Assembly (NCBI GenBank): GCA_018813375.1
Contig: JAHJBU010000078.1
Span: forward strand, 1 to 15,169
Length of the DNA stretch: 15,169 nt
Source: Patescibacteria group bacterium
Lineage (GTDB): Bacteria > Patescibacteriota > Microgenomatia > UBA1400 > PJMF01
Direction: 5' to 3'
The translations under genes were made by a program, and so were the position numbers. Below are positions 1-5,971 of this stretch, piece after piece. A model generated the notes under the pieces. The model worked only from the letters and a program-made list of their open reading frames with translations. It ran no database searches and was not told the DNA's origin. Positions within the stretch are counted from its first letter, which is position 1. Each line of letters opens with the position of its first letter.

Positions 1-1065
1 AAAAAAGTTGCTCTCGGCATGTCGGGTGGAGTAGACTCCTCTCTTTGCGCTCATCTTCTCAAAGAACAAGGCTATGAAGTGACTGGTGTTTTTTTAGAAT
101 GCTGGCGTGCACCAGGATGCAGAACTGATCAAGATCATAAAGATGCGCTCAAAATTGCTTTAAAGCTAGAGATTCCTTTCCAGATTTTAGATTTTAAACA
201 AATTTATCACGATAAAGTGGTGGAATATTTTTTTGCGCAGTACGCCGCTGGTCGCACTCCTAACCCTGACGTGATGTGCAACAAGGAAATTAAATTTGGC
301 TTATTTTATGACTGGGCGATAAACAATAATTTTGATTTTATCGCTACTGGTCATTACGCCAAAACCACCAATGGCCAACTCCTAACCCCCAAAGATCTCT
401 GGAAAGATCAAACTTACTTTTTATATCTGATGACTGGAGATCAACTTCAACATACTATTTTTCCATTGGCTGATTTCACTAAAAAAAATGTCAGGGTTGA
501 AGCTAAAAAACGCGGCATTCATGTAGCTAAAAAACCCGATTCTGTAGGAATTTGTTTTATTGGTGATATTAATGTCAAAAAATTTATCAAAGAAAGACTA
601 GGTGAAAAACCAGGCGAAGTCATTAACACACAGGGTGACGTAATTGGGTCTCATAATGGAATTTGGTTTTATACCATTGGCCAACGTCATGGTTTTACCA
701 TTAAACCAAGTACTTCAATTAAACAAAGCGATGGCTCAATTATTCAAAGAACCAACTTGCCGCCATTTTATGTGATTGAAAAAGATGCTAAGAAAAATCA
801 ACTCATAGTTGGTTTTGACACTGATATTTATCAAAACGAATTTAAAATCTCTAACCTCCATTTAATTAATCAAAGTGAAACTTTACCCAACGAACTTCTA
901 GTCAGAATCCGCCATACCGGAAAATTATTAACAGCCACCCTAGAAAATAATTTAGTCAAACTAGAAAAACCCGCTAGGGGAATAGCCGCTGGCCAATCAG
1001 CGGTATTTTATCAAAAAATTGATGAGGATAGTTTTCAATGCTTGGGTGGAGGAATAATTAATTAA
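1..1065 (+). CDS. mnmA: tRNA-uridine 2-sulfurtransferase MnmA (5'-truncated by window edge)
   Basis: MnmA makes the 2-thio group of s2U34 in tRNA-Lys, -Glu and -Gln, using ATP to adenylate U34 and a relayed persulfide sulfur. The frame is open to base 1 and reads KKVALG before the first ATG at 19. In MnmA proteins these residues precede the PP-loop, so the true start lies outside the window. Numbered from the Met at 19, the ATP-binding PP-loop SGGVDSS is at residues 2-8. The two active-site cysteines are C87 in NPDVMCNKEIKF and C179 in GICFIG, and IATGHY and TIGQRHG are also present. The C-terminal beta-barrel ends in LGGGIIN, as in the family. The 348 visible residues plus a few missing ones match the usual length of about 360. 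The rRNA leader follows on the same strand; no convincing terminator is seen between them. Confidence 0.95.
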   Translation, partial: KKVALGMSGGVDSSLCAHLLKEQGYEVTGVFLECWRAPGCRTDQDHKDALKIALKLEIPFQILDFKQIYHDKVVEYFFAQYAAGRTPNPDVMCNKEIKFGLFYDWAINNNFDFIATGHYAKTTNGQLLTPKDLWKDQTYFLYLMTGDQLQHTIFPLADFTKKNVRVEAKKRGIHVAKKPDSVGICFIGDINVKKFIKERLGEKPGEVINTQGDVIGSHNGIWFYTIGQRHGFTIKPSTSIKQSDGSIIQRTNLPPFYVIEKDAKKNQLIVGFDTDIYQNEFKISNLHLINQSETLPNELLVRIRHTGKLLTATLENNLVKLEKPARGIAAGQSAVFYQKIDEDSFQCLGGGIIN

Positions 1066-1117
1066 ATTAATGATATAAATCCATCCAAATTTTCCAGCTT
1101 CCTCCTCTTTAAAATTA

Positions 1118-1126
1118 TGCTATACT
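1118..1126 (+). promoter_or_regulatory. Likely rRNA promoter, extended -10
   Basis: TGCTATACT is an extended -10 (TGn plus TATACT) in the gap after mnmA. No good -35 lies 16-18 bases upstream, which is tolerable for extended -10 promoters. Initiation near 1133 would give a leader of about 230 nt that includes the boxA-like element and three hairpins. TATACT recurs at 1222-1227 and 1237-1242, but those copies lie downstream of boxA, so the upstream one is preferred. Confidence 0.45.
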
Positions 1127-1205
1127 ACTGATCCTAATGAGATAAAGTCTTCGTCCATCACGGACACAGATACTCATCTTTAATTTCATTAATTTATTTA
1201 ATGGG

Positions 1206-1216
1206 TTCTTTAACAA
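1206..1216 (+). promoter_or_regulatory. boxA-like rRNA antitermination element
   Basis: TTCTTTAACAA matches the core of the E. coli rrn boxA (TGCTCTTTAACA), which binds NusB/NusE to make rRNA transcription resistant to Rho. It lies about 150 bases before the mature 16S, as expected for a leader boxA. A small GTCC/GGAC hairpin at 1153-1165 lies upstream, where boxB would be, but it is short. Confidence 0.55.
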
Positions 1217-1240
1217 GTAAATATACTTATCTATTTTATA

Positions 1241-1261
1241 CTGTGTCTGATCTAGACACGG
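1241..1261 (+). repeat. Leader hairpin 1
   Basis: Inverted repeat with arms at 1241-1248 and 1254-1261 around a 5-nt loop. The core is GTGTCT / AGACAC, extended by one G-U and one C-G pair. It lies in the transcribed 16S leader after boxA. Its TGTCT/AGACA core recurs in hairpin 3, so alternative pairings are possible. Confidence 0.5.
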
Positions 1262-1288
1262 TGATAGAACACGCTAATTCATTTTTTG

Positions 1289-1308
1289 GTATTTTTTATA
1301 AAAAATAC
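1289..1308 (+). repeat. Perfect 20-base AT-rich palindrome in the 16S leader
   Basis: The 20 bases equal their own reverse complement: GTA, six T, A on one side and T, six A, TAC on the other. As RNA it would form a stem of about 8 bp with a minimal loop. It could be a processing hairpin or part of the leader fold. It is not a plausible terminator, since the 16S follows directly. Confidence 0.45.
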
Positions 1309-1335
1309 ACATCAGTTTTAAAAAAGGATAACAAT

Positions 1336-1356
1336 TGTCTGGGAGTTTCCCAGACA
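1336..1356 (+). repeat. Leader hairpin 3, just upstream of the 16S
   Basis: Perfect 9-bp inverted repeat, TGTCTGGGA / TCCCAGACA, with loop GTT, ending about 8 bases before the inferred 16S 5' end. It is probably a precursor-processing or folding element. Confidence 0.55.
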
Positions 1357-1370
1357 GTCAAACTTTATTT

Positions 1371-1406
<36 letters not shown>

Positions 1407-2418
1407 TGTGCCTAAGGCATGCAAGTCGAACGATAAATCCCGACTCGTCGGGATAGACAGTGGCAGACGGGTGAGTAACGCGTAGGAACCTACCCTTTAG
1501 TGGGGGATAGCTCATCGAAAGATGGGGTAATACCCCATAGTCCCTATTATCGAGAGGTAATAGGGTAAAAATTTATTGCTAGAGGAGGGGCCTGCGTCCT
1601 ATCAGGTAGTTGGTGGGGTAAAAGCCTACCAAGCCGATGACGGGTAGCCGGTGTGAGAGCACGACCGGCCACAAGGTTACTGAGACACGGAACCTACACC
1701 TACGGGTGGCAGCAACCAGGAATATTGCGCAATGGGCGAAAGCCTGACGCAGCGACACCGCGTGTGGGATGAAGCTCTTCGGAGTGTAAACCACTGTGGC
1801 GAGGGAGGAAATTTTGACAGTACCTCGCTAGAAAGCACCAGCTAACTACGTGCCAGAAGCTTCGGTAATACGTAGGGTGCAAGCGTTATCCGGATTTACT
1901 GGGCGTAAAGGGTCCATAGGCGACTTGATAAGTTTCTTGTTTAAGCCCGAGGCTTAACTTCGGACAAGCAAGAAAAACTATCAGGATTGAGTTAGTTCGG
2001 GGTAGCTGGAATTCTCGGTGGAGGGGTGAAATCCGTAGAGATCGAGAGGAACGCCATACGCGAAGGCAGGCTACTAGGACATAACTGACGCTAAGGGACG
2101 AAAGCTTGGGTAGCAAAAGGGATTAGAGACCCCTGTAGTCCAAGCCGTAAACTATCTTTGCTAGTTGTTCCTTCCCGATTTATCGGGAGGGGGTGACGTA
2201 AGCTAACGCGTTAAGCAAAGCGCCTGGGGAGTACAATCGCAAGATTAAAACTCAAAGGAATTGGCGGGGGAGCGTACAACCGGTGGAGCATGTGGTTTAA
2301 TTCGATACAAAGCGAAAAACTTTACCTGGGTTTGACATCTAGCTGCAACGCTTGGGAAACCAAGAAGTCTTCGAGAGTGCTAGACAGGTGATGCATGGCT
2401 GTCGTCAGCTCGTGTCGT

Positions 2419-3283
2419 GAATGAAAAATCTCGCGACCTTTACTAGAAATAGTACTGACAAATCTGGCTCATATCGGTGAATTCCGGTTGGTCAATGACT
2501 CAATTTTGGGTTATATTTGATCAATGGATAACACCGAGGGAAGTCAGGCAATTTCTCAAACTTTTCGGGCTCGAAAAAATCTTGAACTTTGCTTATCTAA
2601 TAAACAAATGACCATCTTACTTGGTTCTATTCTTGGCGATGCTTATATTCATCCCCAAGGAAAAATCTGCATTGAACATGCGCGGTCTCAAAAAGAGTAT
2701 CTCTTCTGGAAATACTCCAAGTTGAAATCTGCTGCATATCCAAAAGTAGCAAAAGTCGTGCGTAACGACTCTAGAACCAACAACCAAACTATTAGTTGGC
2801 GTTTCTTTTTGCGACAATATTTTCGTCCATTAAGAAAAGCCTTTTATAAAAATCAAAAGAAAGTGATTCCAAGGGCTATTTACCCATGGATATCACCACT
2901 TTTAATTGCAGTTTGGTATATGGATGATGGTTATTTAGACAAAAAAACGTATCCACTTCTTATGACTGAATGCTTTTCAAAAAGTGACACTAATTTTTTA
3001 GTTAAATCACTCAAGAAAAAATTTCAACTCAATTGTTTTACTAACAATAAAGGAAGAATACGAATCAGAAAACAAAGTGCTGATAGATTTTTTAATTTGA
3101 TAGAGCCACACATACATCAAAAAATGAGATACAAATTGCCTTGACCCCGTAACGACTGAAATCCTGTATCAACAGGAGGAAGATTCTGCTATATAGCAGA
3201 ATAACACGCCAGCCCCTAACTTCGTTATTAACGAAGAAGGGAGAAGGTATAGTCTGGCATTTAGAGTAATCTAAATGGTTATG
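2419..3283 (+). mobile_element. Group I intron 1 in 16S (after E. coli ~U1078), 865 nt
   Basis: The 5' exon ends in GTCGT (2414-2418). The guide GCGAC (2433-2437) pairs with it to form P1, with the diagnostic U-G pair at the splice site (2418 with 2433). The intron ends in G at 3283, and joining 2418 to 3284 restores the conserved exon. A P2 hairpin follows the guide (TACTA-GAAA-TAGTA, 2441-2454). The R-like segment is at 3141-3159 and the S-like segment at 3244-3257; P7 is GACT (3154-3157) with AGTC (3251-3254). The LAGLIDADG gene sits between the P4-side core and R, so in a P6-type loop. Between R and S are hairpins at about 3163-3176, 3183-3202 and 3220-3236. It is clearly related to intron 3. 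Self-splicing is inferred, not shown. Confidence 0.88.
2524..3144 (+). CDS. LAGLIDADG homing endonuclease in 16S intron 1
   Basis: A 206-residue protein with two LAGLIDADG-type motifs: LLGSILGDA at residues 32-40 (acidic D39) and LIAVWYMDDG at 127-136 (D134/D135). This is the layout of single-chain endonucleases of the LAGLIDADG_2 type, which cut intronless alleles so that repair copies the intron in. It is a paralogue of the intron 3 protein; both share a basic EY..WKYS segment after motif 1 and end in a PHIHQKMRYKLP/PYIVPCMSYKLA-like tail. The stop TGA (3142-3144) lies in the R element of the ribozyme. The start is uncertain: the first 7-8 codons overlap the core segment ACCGAGGGAAGTC. No ATG lies at good distance from its GAGGG, so an ATT at 2551 or the ATG at 2608 are alternatives. 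Both motifs are intact, so it may be active. Confidence 0.85.
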   Translation: MDNTEGSQAISQTFRARKNLELCLSNKQMTILLGSILGDAYIHPQGKICIEHARSQKEYLFWKYSKLKSAAYPKVAKVVRNDSRTNNQTISWRFFLRQYFRPLRKAFYKNQKKVIPRAIYPWISPLLIAVWYMDDGYLDKKTYPLLMTECFSKSDTNFLVKSLKKKFQLNCFTNNKGRIRIRKQSADRFFNLIEPHIHQKMRYKLP

Positions 3284-3760
3284 GAGACGTCCGCTTAAGT
3301 GCGGTAACGAGCGCAACCCTTGTCGTATGTTATATGTACCATACGAGACTGCCCTGCTTATGCAGGGAGGAAGGAGAGGACGACGTCAAGTCAGCATGTC
3401 CCTTACATCCAGGGCTACACACATCCTACAATGGGAAGGACAACGGGTCGCGATGCCGTGAGGCTGAGCCAATCCTAATAAACCTTCCCTCAGTTCAGAT
3501 TGGAGGCTGAAATTCGCCTCCATGAAGCCGGAATCGGTAGTAATCGCAAATCAGAAGGTTGCGGTGAATACGTTCTCGCTCCTTGCACAAATTAAAATGC
3601 GCTTTTCGCATTATTTTTCTAGCAGGTTAAAATCCTGTCTCATGGAAATAAGCCATAAGAAGCAAAATCACAGGCCTCTGAGAGTAATCTCAAGGCTGAA
3701 GGGTGAAAGTAGCAAACTTTAGCTTGAAGCTTAAACGGCTATTTATTTTGACCATCCCGC

Positions 3761-3772
3761 GTGCAAAGGGAG
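3761..3772 (+). other. Exon-binding (EBS1-like) sequence of intron 2
   Basis: GTGCAA (3761-3766) is the exact complement of TTGCAC (3583-3588), the last six bases of the preceding exon. After two unpaired bases, GGAG (3769-3772) matches the adjoining exon CTCC (3579-3582). This is the expected place and length for a group II EBS1/IBS1 contact. It supports a 5' splice site after 3588. Confidence 0.5.
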
Positions 3773-3990
3773 AAGTCACTTATTAATAAAAAAATAAATA
3801 GTATCTGGGCTCGAGATGAAGTTGAATAGAAACTTAATGTACAAAAGGAGATCCTAAATAGGCTAGATTTCGTTATTTAACTATTAACGAAATATTAGTA
3901 TGATGGCGGTAACAATATCAAATAATATTTAGGAAGTCTGCAGAGGTCATAGTACTTCGCAATAGCGAGGGAAGGACCAAACTTAACCAA

Positions 3991-4431
3991 ATGAAATTAC
4001 CCCCTAATTACATTTGTGGTTTTGTTGATGGAGAAGGATGTTTTACCATCGTTATTTCCAAACATAAAACCAAGAAACTAGGGCTTGATGCTCGATTGCA
4101 TTTTGAAATTGAGCTACGAGCAGATGATGAGGAAATACTCAGAAGCATTCAAGATACTCTTGGGTGTGGACATATTTATCATATTAATTATGATAAGTAC
4201 GGCTGGGCACCTCACGTCGAACTTAAGGTTTCTTCAATCAAAGATATTAGGGATAAAATCATTCCTTTTTTTAGAAAACATAAATTGCTTACAAAAAAAA
4301 GACACTCTTTTGAGTTATTTAGCCAAGCAGCTGAACTTTTCTATACTAAAGAACATCTAACGATGAAAGGAATTAATAAACTAAAAGCAATTAGGGTAAA
4401 AATGAATCGCTATAGTAAAAAAGGTGGTTAA
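3991..4431 (+). CDS. LAGLIDADG homing endonuclease in 16S intron 2
   Basis: A 146-residue protein with one LAGLIDADG motif near the N-terminus, ICGFVDGEG (residues 8-16, probable metal-binding acid E15), followed by the ..FTIVISKH.. strand. This fits the LAGLIDADG_1 type, whose single-motif members of similar size (such as I-CreI) act as homodimers on near-palindromic sites. It differs in type and size from the two-motif proteins of introns 1 and 3, so this intron has a separate origin. The ATG at 3991 starts just before the motif. The nearest purine-rich stretch (GAGGGAAGGA, 3967-3976) is about 14 bases away, too far for a good ribosome site. The gene occupies the domain IV position and stops six bases before the domain V-like hairpin. 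The single motif is intact, so activity is possible. Confidence 0.85.
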   Translation: MKLPPNYICGFVDGEGCFTIVISKHKTKKLGLDARLHFEIELRADDEEILRSIQDTLGCGHIYHINYDKYGWAPHVELKVSSIKDIRDKIIPFFRKHKLLTKKRHSFELFSQAAELFYTKEHLTMKGINKLKAIRVKMNRYSKKGG

Positions 4432-4436
4432 GGGTT

Positions 4437-4468
4437 CGCCACGGTGCGGGAAAACCGCGCGCCGGGCG
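4437..4468 (+). other. Domain V-like hairpin of intron 2
   Basis: A GC-rich hairpin 40 bases before the 3' splice site. Lower helix CGCC.CGGT (4437-4445) pairs with GCCGGGCG (4461-4468) with A4441 unpaired. A 2-nt bulge (GC, 4459-4460) lies on the 3' side. Upper helix GCGG/CCGC (4446-4449 / 4455-4458) is capped by GAAAA. A 2-nt 3' bulge, a GNRA-like cap and a CGC at the base recall group II domain V, but the unpaired A, the 5-nt loop and the short upper helix are not canonical. Confidence 0.4.
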
Positions 4469-4620
4469 GCGAGAGACACATTGTCAGTGATGAAATGATG
4501 ATCTCAGAACACTGCCCGTCAAGCCAGCAAAGTCAGCAGCGCCCGAAGCGGGTGACCGTAACTCCGATTTATCGGGGAGCGGCCCTACTACGGCGAGGTT
4601 GGCGATGAGGACTAAGTCGT

Positions 4621-5538
4621 TGATATTAGATTGTTATGTCAATCTATTTTTGTGGCGACCTATGCTAGAAACAGCATAGAAAAATTCGGCTAATATCGGG
4701 GAACCCTAATTTACTTTTCGGATTAATTTCGTGTAATATGAAATTAATACTAAAGTAATATGGCAACCGCGAGGGAAGTCGAGTGGCTCTTTTTCCAACA
4801 AACACTAGAAAACTCAAAAAACTTAAGACTCAATTAAAACTGAGTCATAAACAAAAAGAGTTGTTAATCGGCACCATCTTAGGAGACGGATGTTTGATTA
4901 CTTCTAGGTCGGGAAAAGCAGCAAGATTACAAATCAGGCATACCATGCGAGCTAAAGAATATGTCGAATGGAAATACTCTTTCTTTAAAGATTGGGTTTT
5001 AACTCCTCCTCGAGAGGACATTCATAATAATTCTTGGTACTTTCGCACGGTAAGCCATAAAGATTTAATGATAATTAAAAATCATTTCTATACTCACGAT
5101 GGAGTAAAAATTATTCCATCTTACATTAATGAGCTTTTAATTTCACCGTTAAGTCTGGCTGCTTGGTTTATGGATGATGGTAATGGATATAACCATTTTC
5201 CGGGATTACGCATTAGCACATATGCTTTTAAGCTATATGGCAATGTAGTCCTGAAAAATTGTCTTCTGAAAAATTTTGGTCTAAAAACCAATTTATTAAG
5301 AGACAGTAAAGGCTATCAATTACTATTTCCTGTACGAAGTGCGCGACGACTGCATAAACTAATGCAGCCGTACATCGTACCTTGCATGAGTTACAAACTA
5401 GCTACTTTGACCCCGTAGAGACTGATTCTTTAACGATGAGATAGGCAAATTGCCTATCACACGCCGACGCCTCCTTCTGTAGCACCAGAAGAGGCAGAAG
5501 AGATAGTCCATGCCTCTGGAAACACGAGGAATTACATG
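4621..5538 (+). mobile_element. Group I intron 3 in 16S (after E. coli U1498), 918 nt
   Basis: The 5' exon ends in GTCGT (4616-4620) and the guide GCGAC (4655-4659) forms P1 with a U-G pair at the splice site. The P1 loop holds a 7-bp hairpin (4627-4633 with 4640-4646). The intron ends in G5538, and joining 4620 to 5539 restores GTCGTAACAAGG exactly. P2 is ATGCT-AGAAAC-AGCAT (4661-4676), paired through different bases than in intron 1. The R segment TTGACCCCGTAGAGACTGA is at 5407-5425 and the S segment at 5498-5510. P7 is GACT (5420-5423) with AGTC (5505-5508), and a P8-like hairpin spans about 5470-5494. The site is inside the decoding centre and splits the standard 1492R primer site. Confidence 0.92.
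4783..5418 (+). CDS. LAGLIDADG homing endonuclease in 16S intron 3
   Basis: A 211-residue two-motif protein: LLIGTILGDG (27-36, D35) and LSLAAWFMDDG (123-133, D131/D132). It is a paralogue of the intron 1 protein, with matching order: motif 1, a basic EYVEWKYS segment, motif 2, and a C-terminal MQPYIVPCMSYKL region. It probably cleaves the intronless 16S near U1498 and drives homing. The start GTG (4783) has a GAGGG at 4771-4775, about seven bases upstream, and that GAGGG is itself part of the ribozyme core repeated in intron 1. The stop TAG (5416-5418) is inside the R element. Both ends of the gene are thus embedded in ribozyme sequence. Both motifs are intact, so activity is plausible. Confidence 0.88.
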   Translation: MALFPTNTRKLKKLKTQLKLSHKQKELLIGTILGDGCLITSRSGKAARLQIRHTMRAKEYVEWKYSFFKDWVLTPPREDIHNNSWYFRTVSHKDLMIIKNHFYTHDGVKIIPSYINELLISPLSLAAWFMDDGNGYNHFPGLRISTYAFKLYGNVVLKNCLLKNFGLKTNLLRDSKGYQLLFPVRSARRLHKLMQPYIVPCMSYKLATLTP

Positions 5539-5575
5539 AACAAGGTATCCGTACTGGAAGGTGCGGATGGATTAC

Positions 5576-5590
5576 CTCCTTTCTAAGGAG
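5576..5590 (+). promoter_or_regulatory. 16S 3'-end hairpin covering the anti-Shine-Dalgarno
   Basis: CTCCTT (5576-5581) in the 16S tail is followed after three bases by AAGGAG (5585-5590), a perfect 6-bp hairpin in the precursor. It would occupy the anti-Shine-Dalgarno until 3' trimming removes the trailer arm. Confidence 0.5.
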
Positions 5591-5640
5591 ACGGGTTGGG
5601 AGAATCACGCCTCCCTTCTCCCGTGTAGAGCAATCTGCAC
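5591..5640 (+). repeat. 16S trailer stem-loops
   Basis: Two adjoining inverted repeats. ACGGG..GGGAG (5591-5602) pairs with CTCCC...CCCGT (5611-5624). GTGTAGA (5623-5629) pairs with TCTGCAC (5634-5640), including one G-U pair, around a GCAA tetraloop. They share bases 5623-5624, so the outermost pairs compete. They are probably precursor-processing structures. The rest of the trailer, 5641-5731, shows nothing I can name. Confidence 0.4.
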
Positions 5641-5731
5641 GAAAAATATCTCAAGTCCCATGATCACCATATCTGGGCTGAAGATGCGTTTCTATCACCA
5701 TGTTTGGATCAGAAAAAAATTAGATAACAAT

Positions 5732-5757
5732 AAAACCACCATAATCGGTGGTTTTTT
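5732..5757 (+). terminator. Rho-independent terminator after 16S
   Basis: AAAACCACC / GGTGGTTTT (5732-5740 with 5747-5755) has a 6-nt loop and a T run at 5752-5757. It ends 16S transcription before the tRNA and shows that no 23S gene is read from this promoter. Confidence 0.85.
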
Positions 5758-5765
5758 GGTAGAAT
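5757..5765 (+). promoter_or_regulatory. Probable tRNA-Ile promoter, extended -10
   Basis: TGGTAGAAT is an extended -10 (TGn plus TAGAAT) starting at the last T of the terminator and 21 bases before the tRNA. It has the same form as the rRNA and tpiA candidates. No -35 is evident. Confidence 0.4.
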
Positions 5766-5786
5766 GTTTAAAGAATTAATAAAAAA

Positions 5787-5860
5787 GGGTGTGTAGCTCA
5801 GTTGGTTAGAGCGCTGTCCTGATAAGACAGAGGTCCCTTGTTCGAATCAAGGCACACCCA
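5787..5860 (+). tRNA. tRNA-Ile (anticodon GAT)
   Basis: A 74-nt tRNA with a full cloverleaf. The acceptor GGGTGTG (5787-5793) pairs with CACACCC (5853-5859), with discriminator A5860. The D stem is GCTC/GAGC, the anticodon stem CTGTC/GACAG with GAT at 5821-5823, and the T arm CCTTG-TTCGAAT-CAAGG. The next bases are CAG, so CCA is not encoded and must be added after transcription. tRNA-Ile(GAT) is the usual 16S-23S spacer tRNA, so its position looks like a remnant of a canonical operon. Confidence 0.97.
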
Positions 5861-5932
5861 CAGATTTTATCAAACTTACTTTTTATTCCACGCTTAAATG
5901 CCACATCAACTTCAACCACACCAGCTTTAACC

Positions 5933-5961
5933 TTGCAAATTAGCAATCAAGACGATAGAAT
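5933..5961 (+). promoter_or_regulatory. Candidate lon promoter
   Basis: TTGCAA (5933-5938), a 17-base spacer and TAGAAT (5956-5961). Initiation would fall near 5968, four bases before the ATG at 5972. This argues that the in-frame TTG at 5933 and ATG at 5960, which lie inside the promoter, are not the start. Confidence 0.4.
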
Positions 5962-5971
5962 GCCAATCAAT

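Larger units (their letters stand above)
3589..4508 (+). mobile_element. Intron 2 in 16S (after E. coli ~C1395), 920 nt; degenerate group II-like
   Basis: The universal segment CCTTGYACACACYGCCCGTC is split between CCTTGCAC (to 3588) and ACACTGCCCGTC (from 4509). The boundary is ambiguous by one base. Neither option has the U / final G of group I introns, nor the GTGYG...AY ends of canonical group II. Group II-like signs are a segment at 3761-3772 complementary to the 5' exon (EBS1-like), a domain III-like stretch around GAGGTCATAGTAC (3943-3955), a domain V-like hairpin at 4437-4468, and a domain VI-like stem (4471-4474 with 4502-4505) ending just before the 3' boundary. Group II introns with LAGLIDADG genes and aberrant ends are known from fungal mitochondrial rRNA. 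Intron status is near certain from the exon break; the class is my inference. Confidence 0.8.

Noticed and set aside
3092..3722. Short open frames across the 16S exon and intron edges
   Set aside because: They cover conserved rRNA exon or ribozyme sequence and resemble no protein.
4085..4360. Second open frame overlapping the intron 2 endonuclease gene
   Set aside because: The other frame carries a clear LAGLIDADG motif; this is a shadow.
5402..5779. Small open frames over the 16S 3' end and trailer
   Set aside because: They cover the anti-Shine-Dalgarno, trailer hairpins and terminator.
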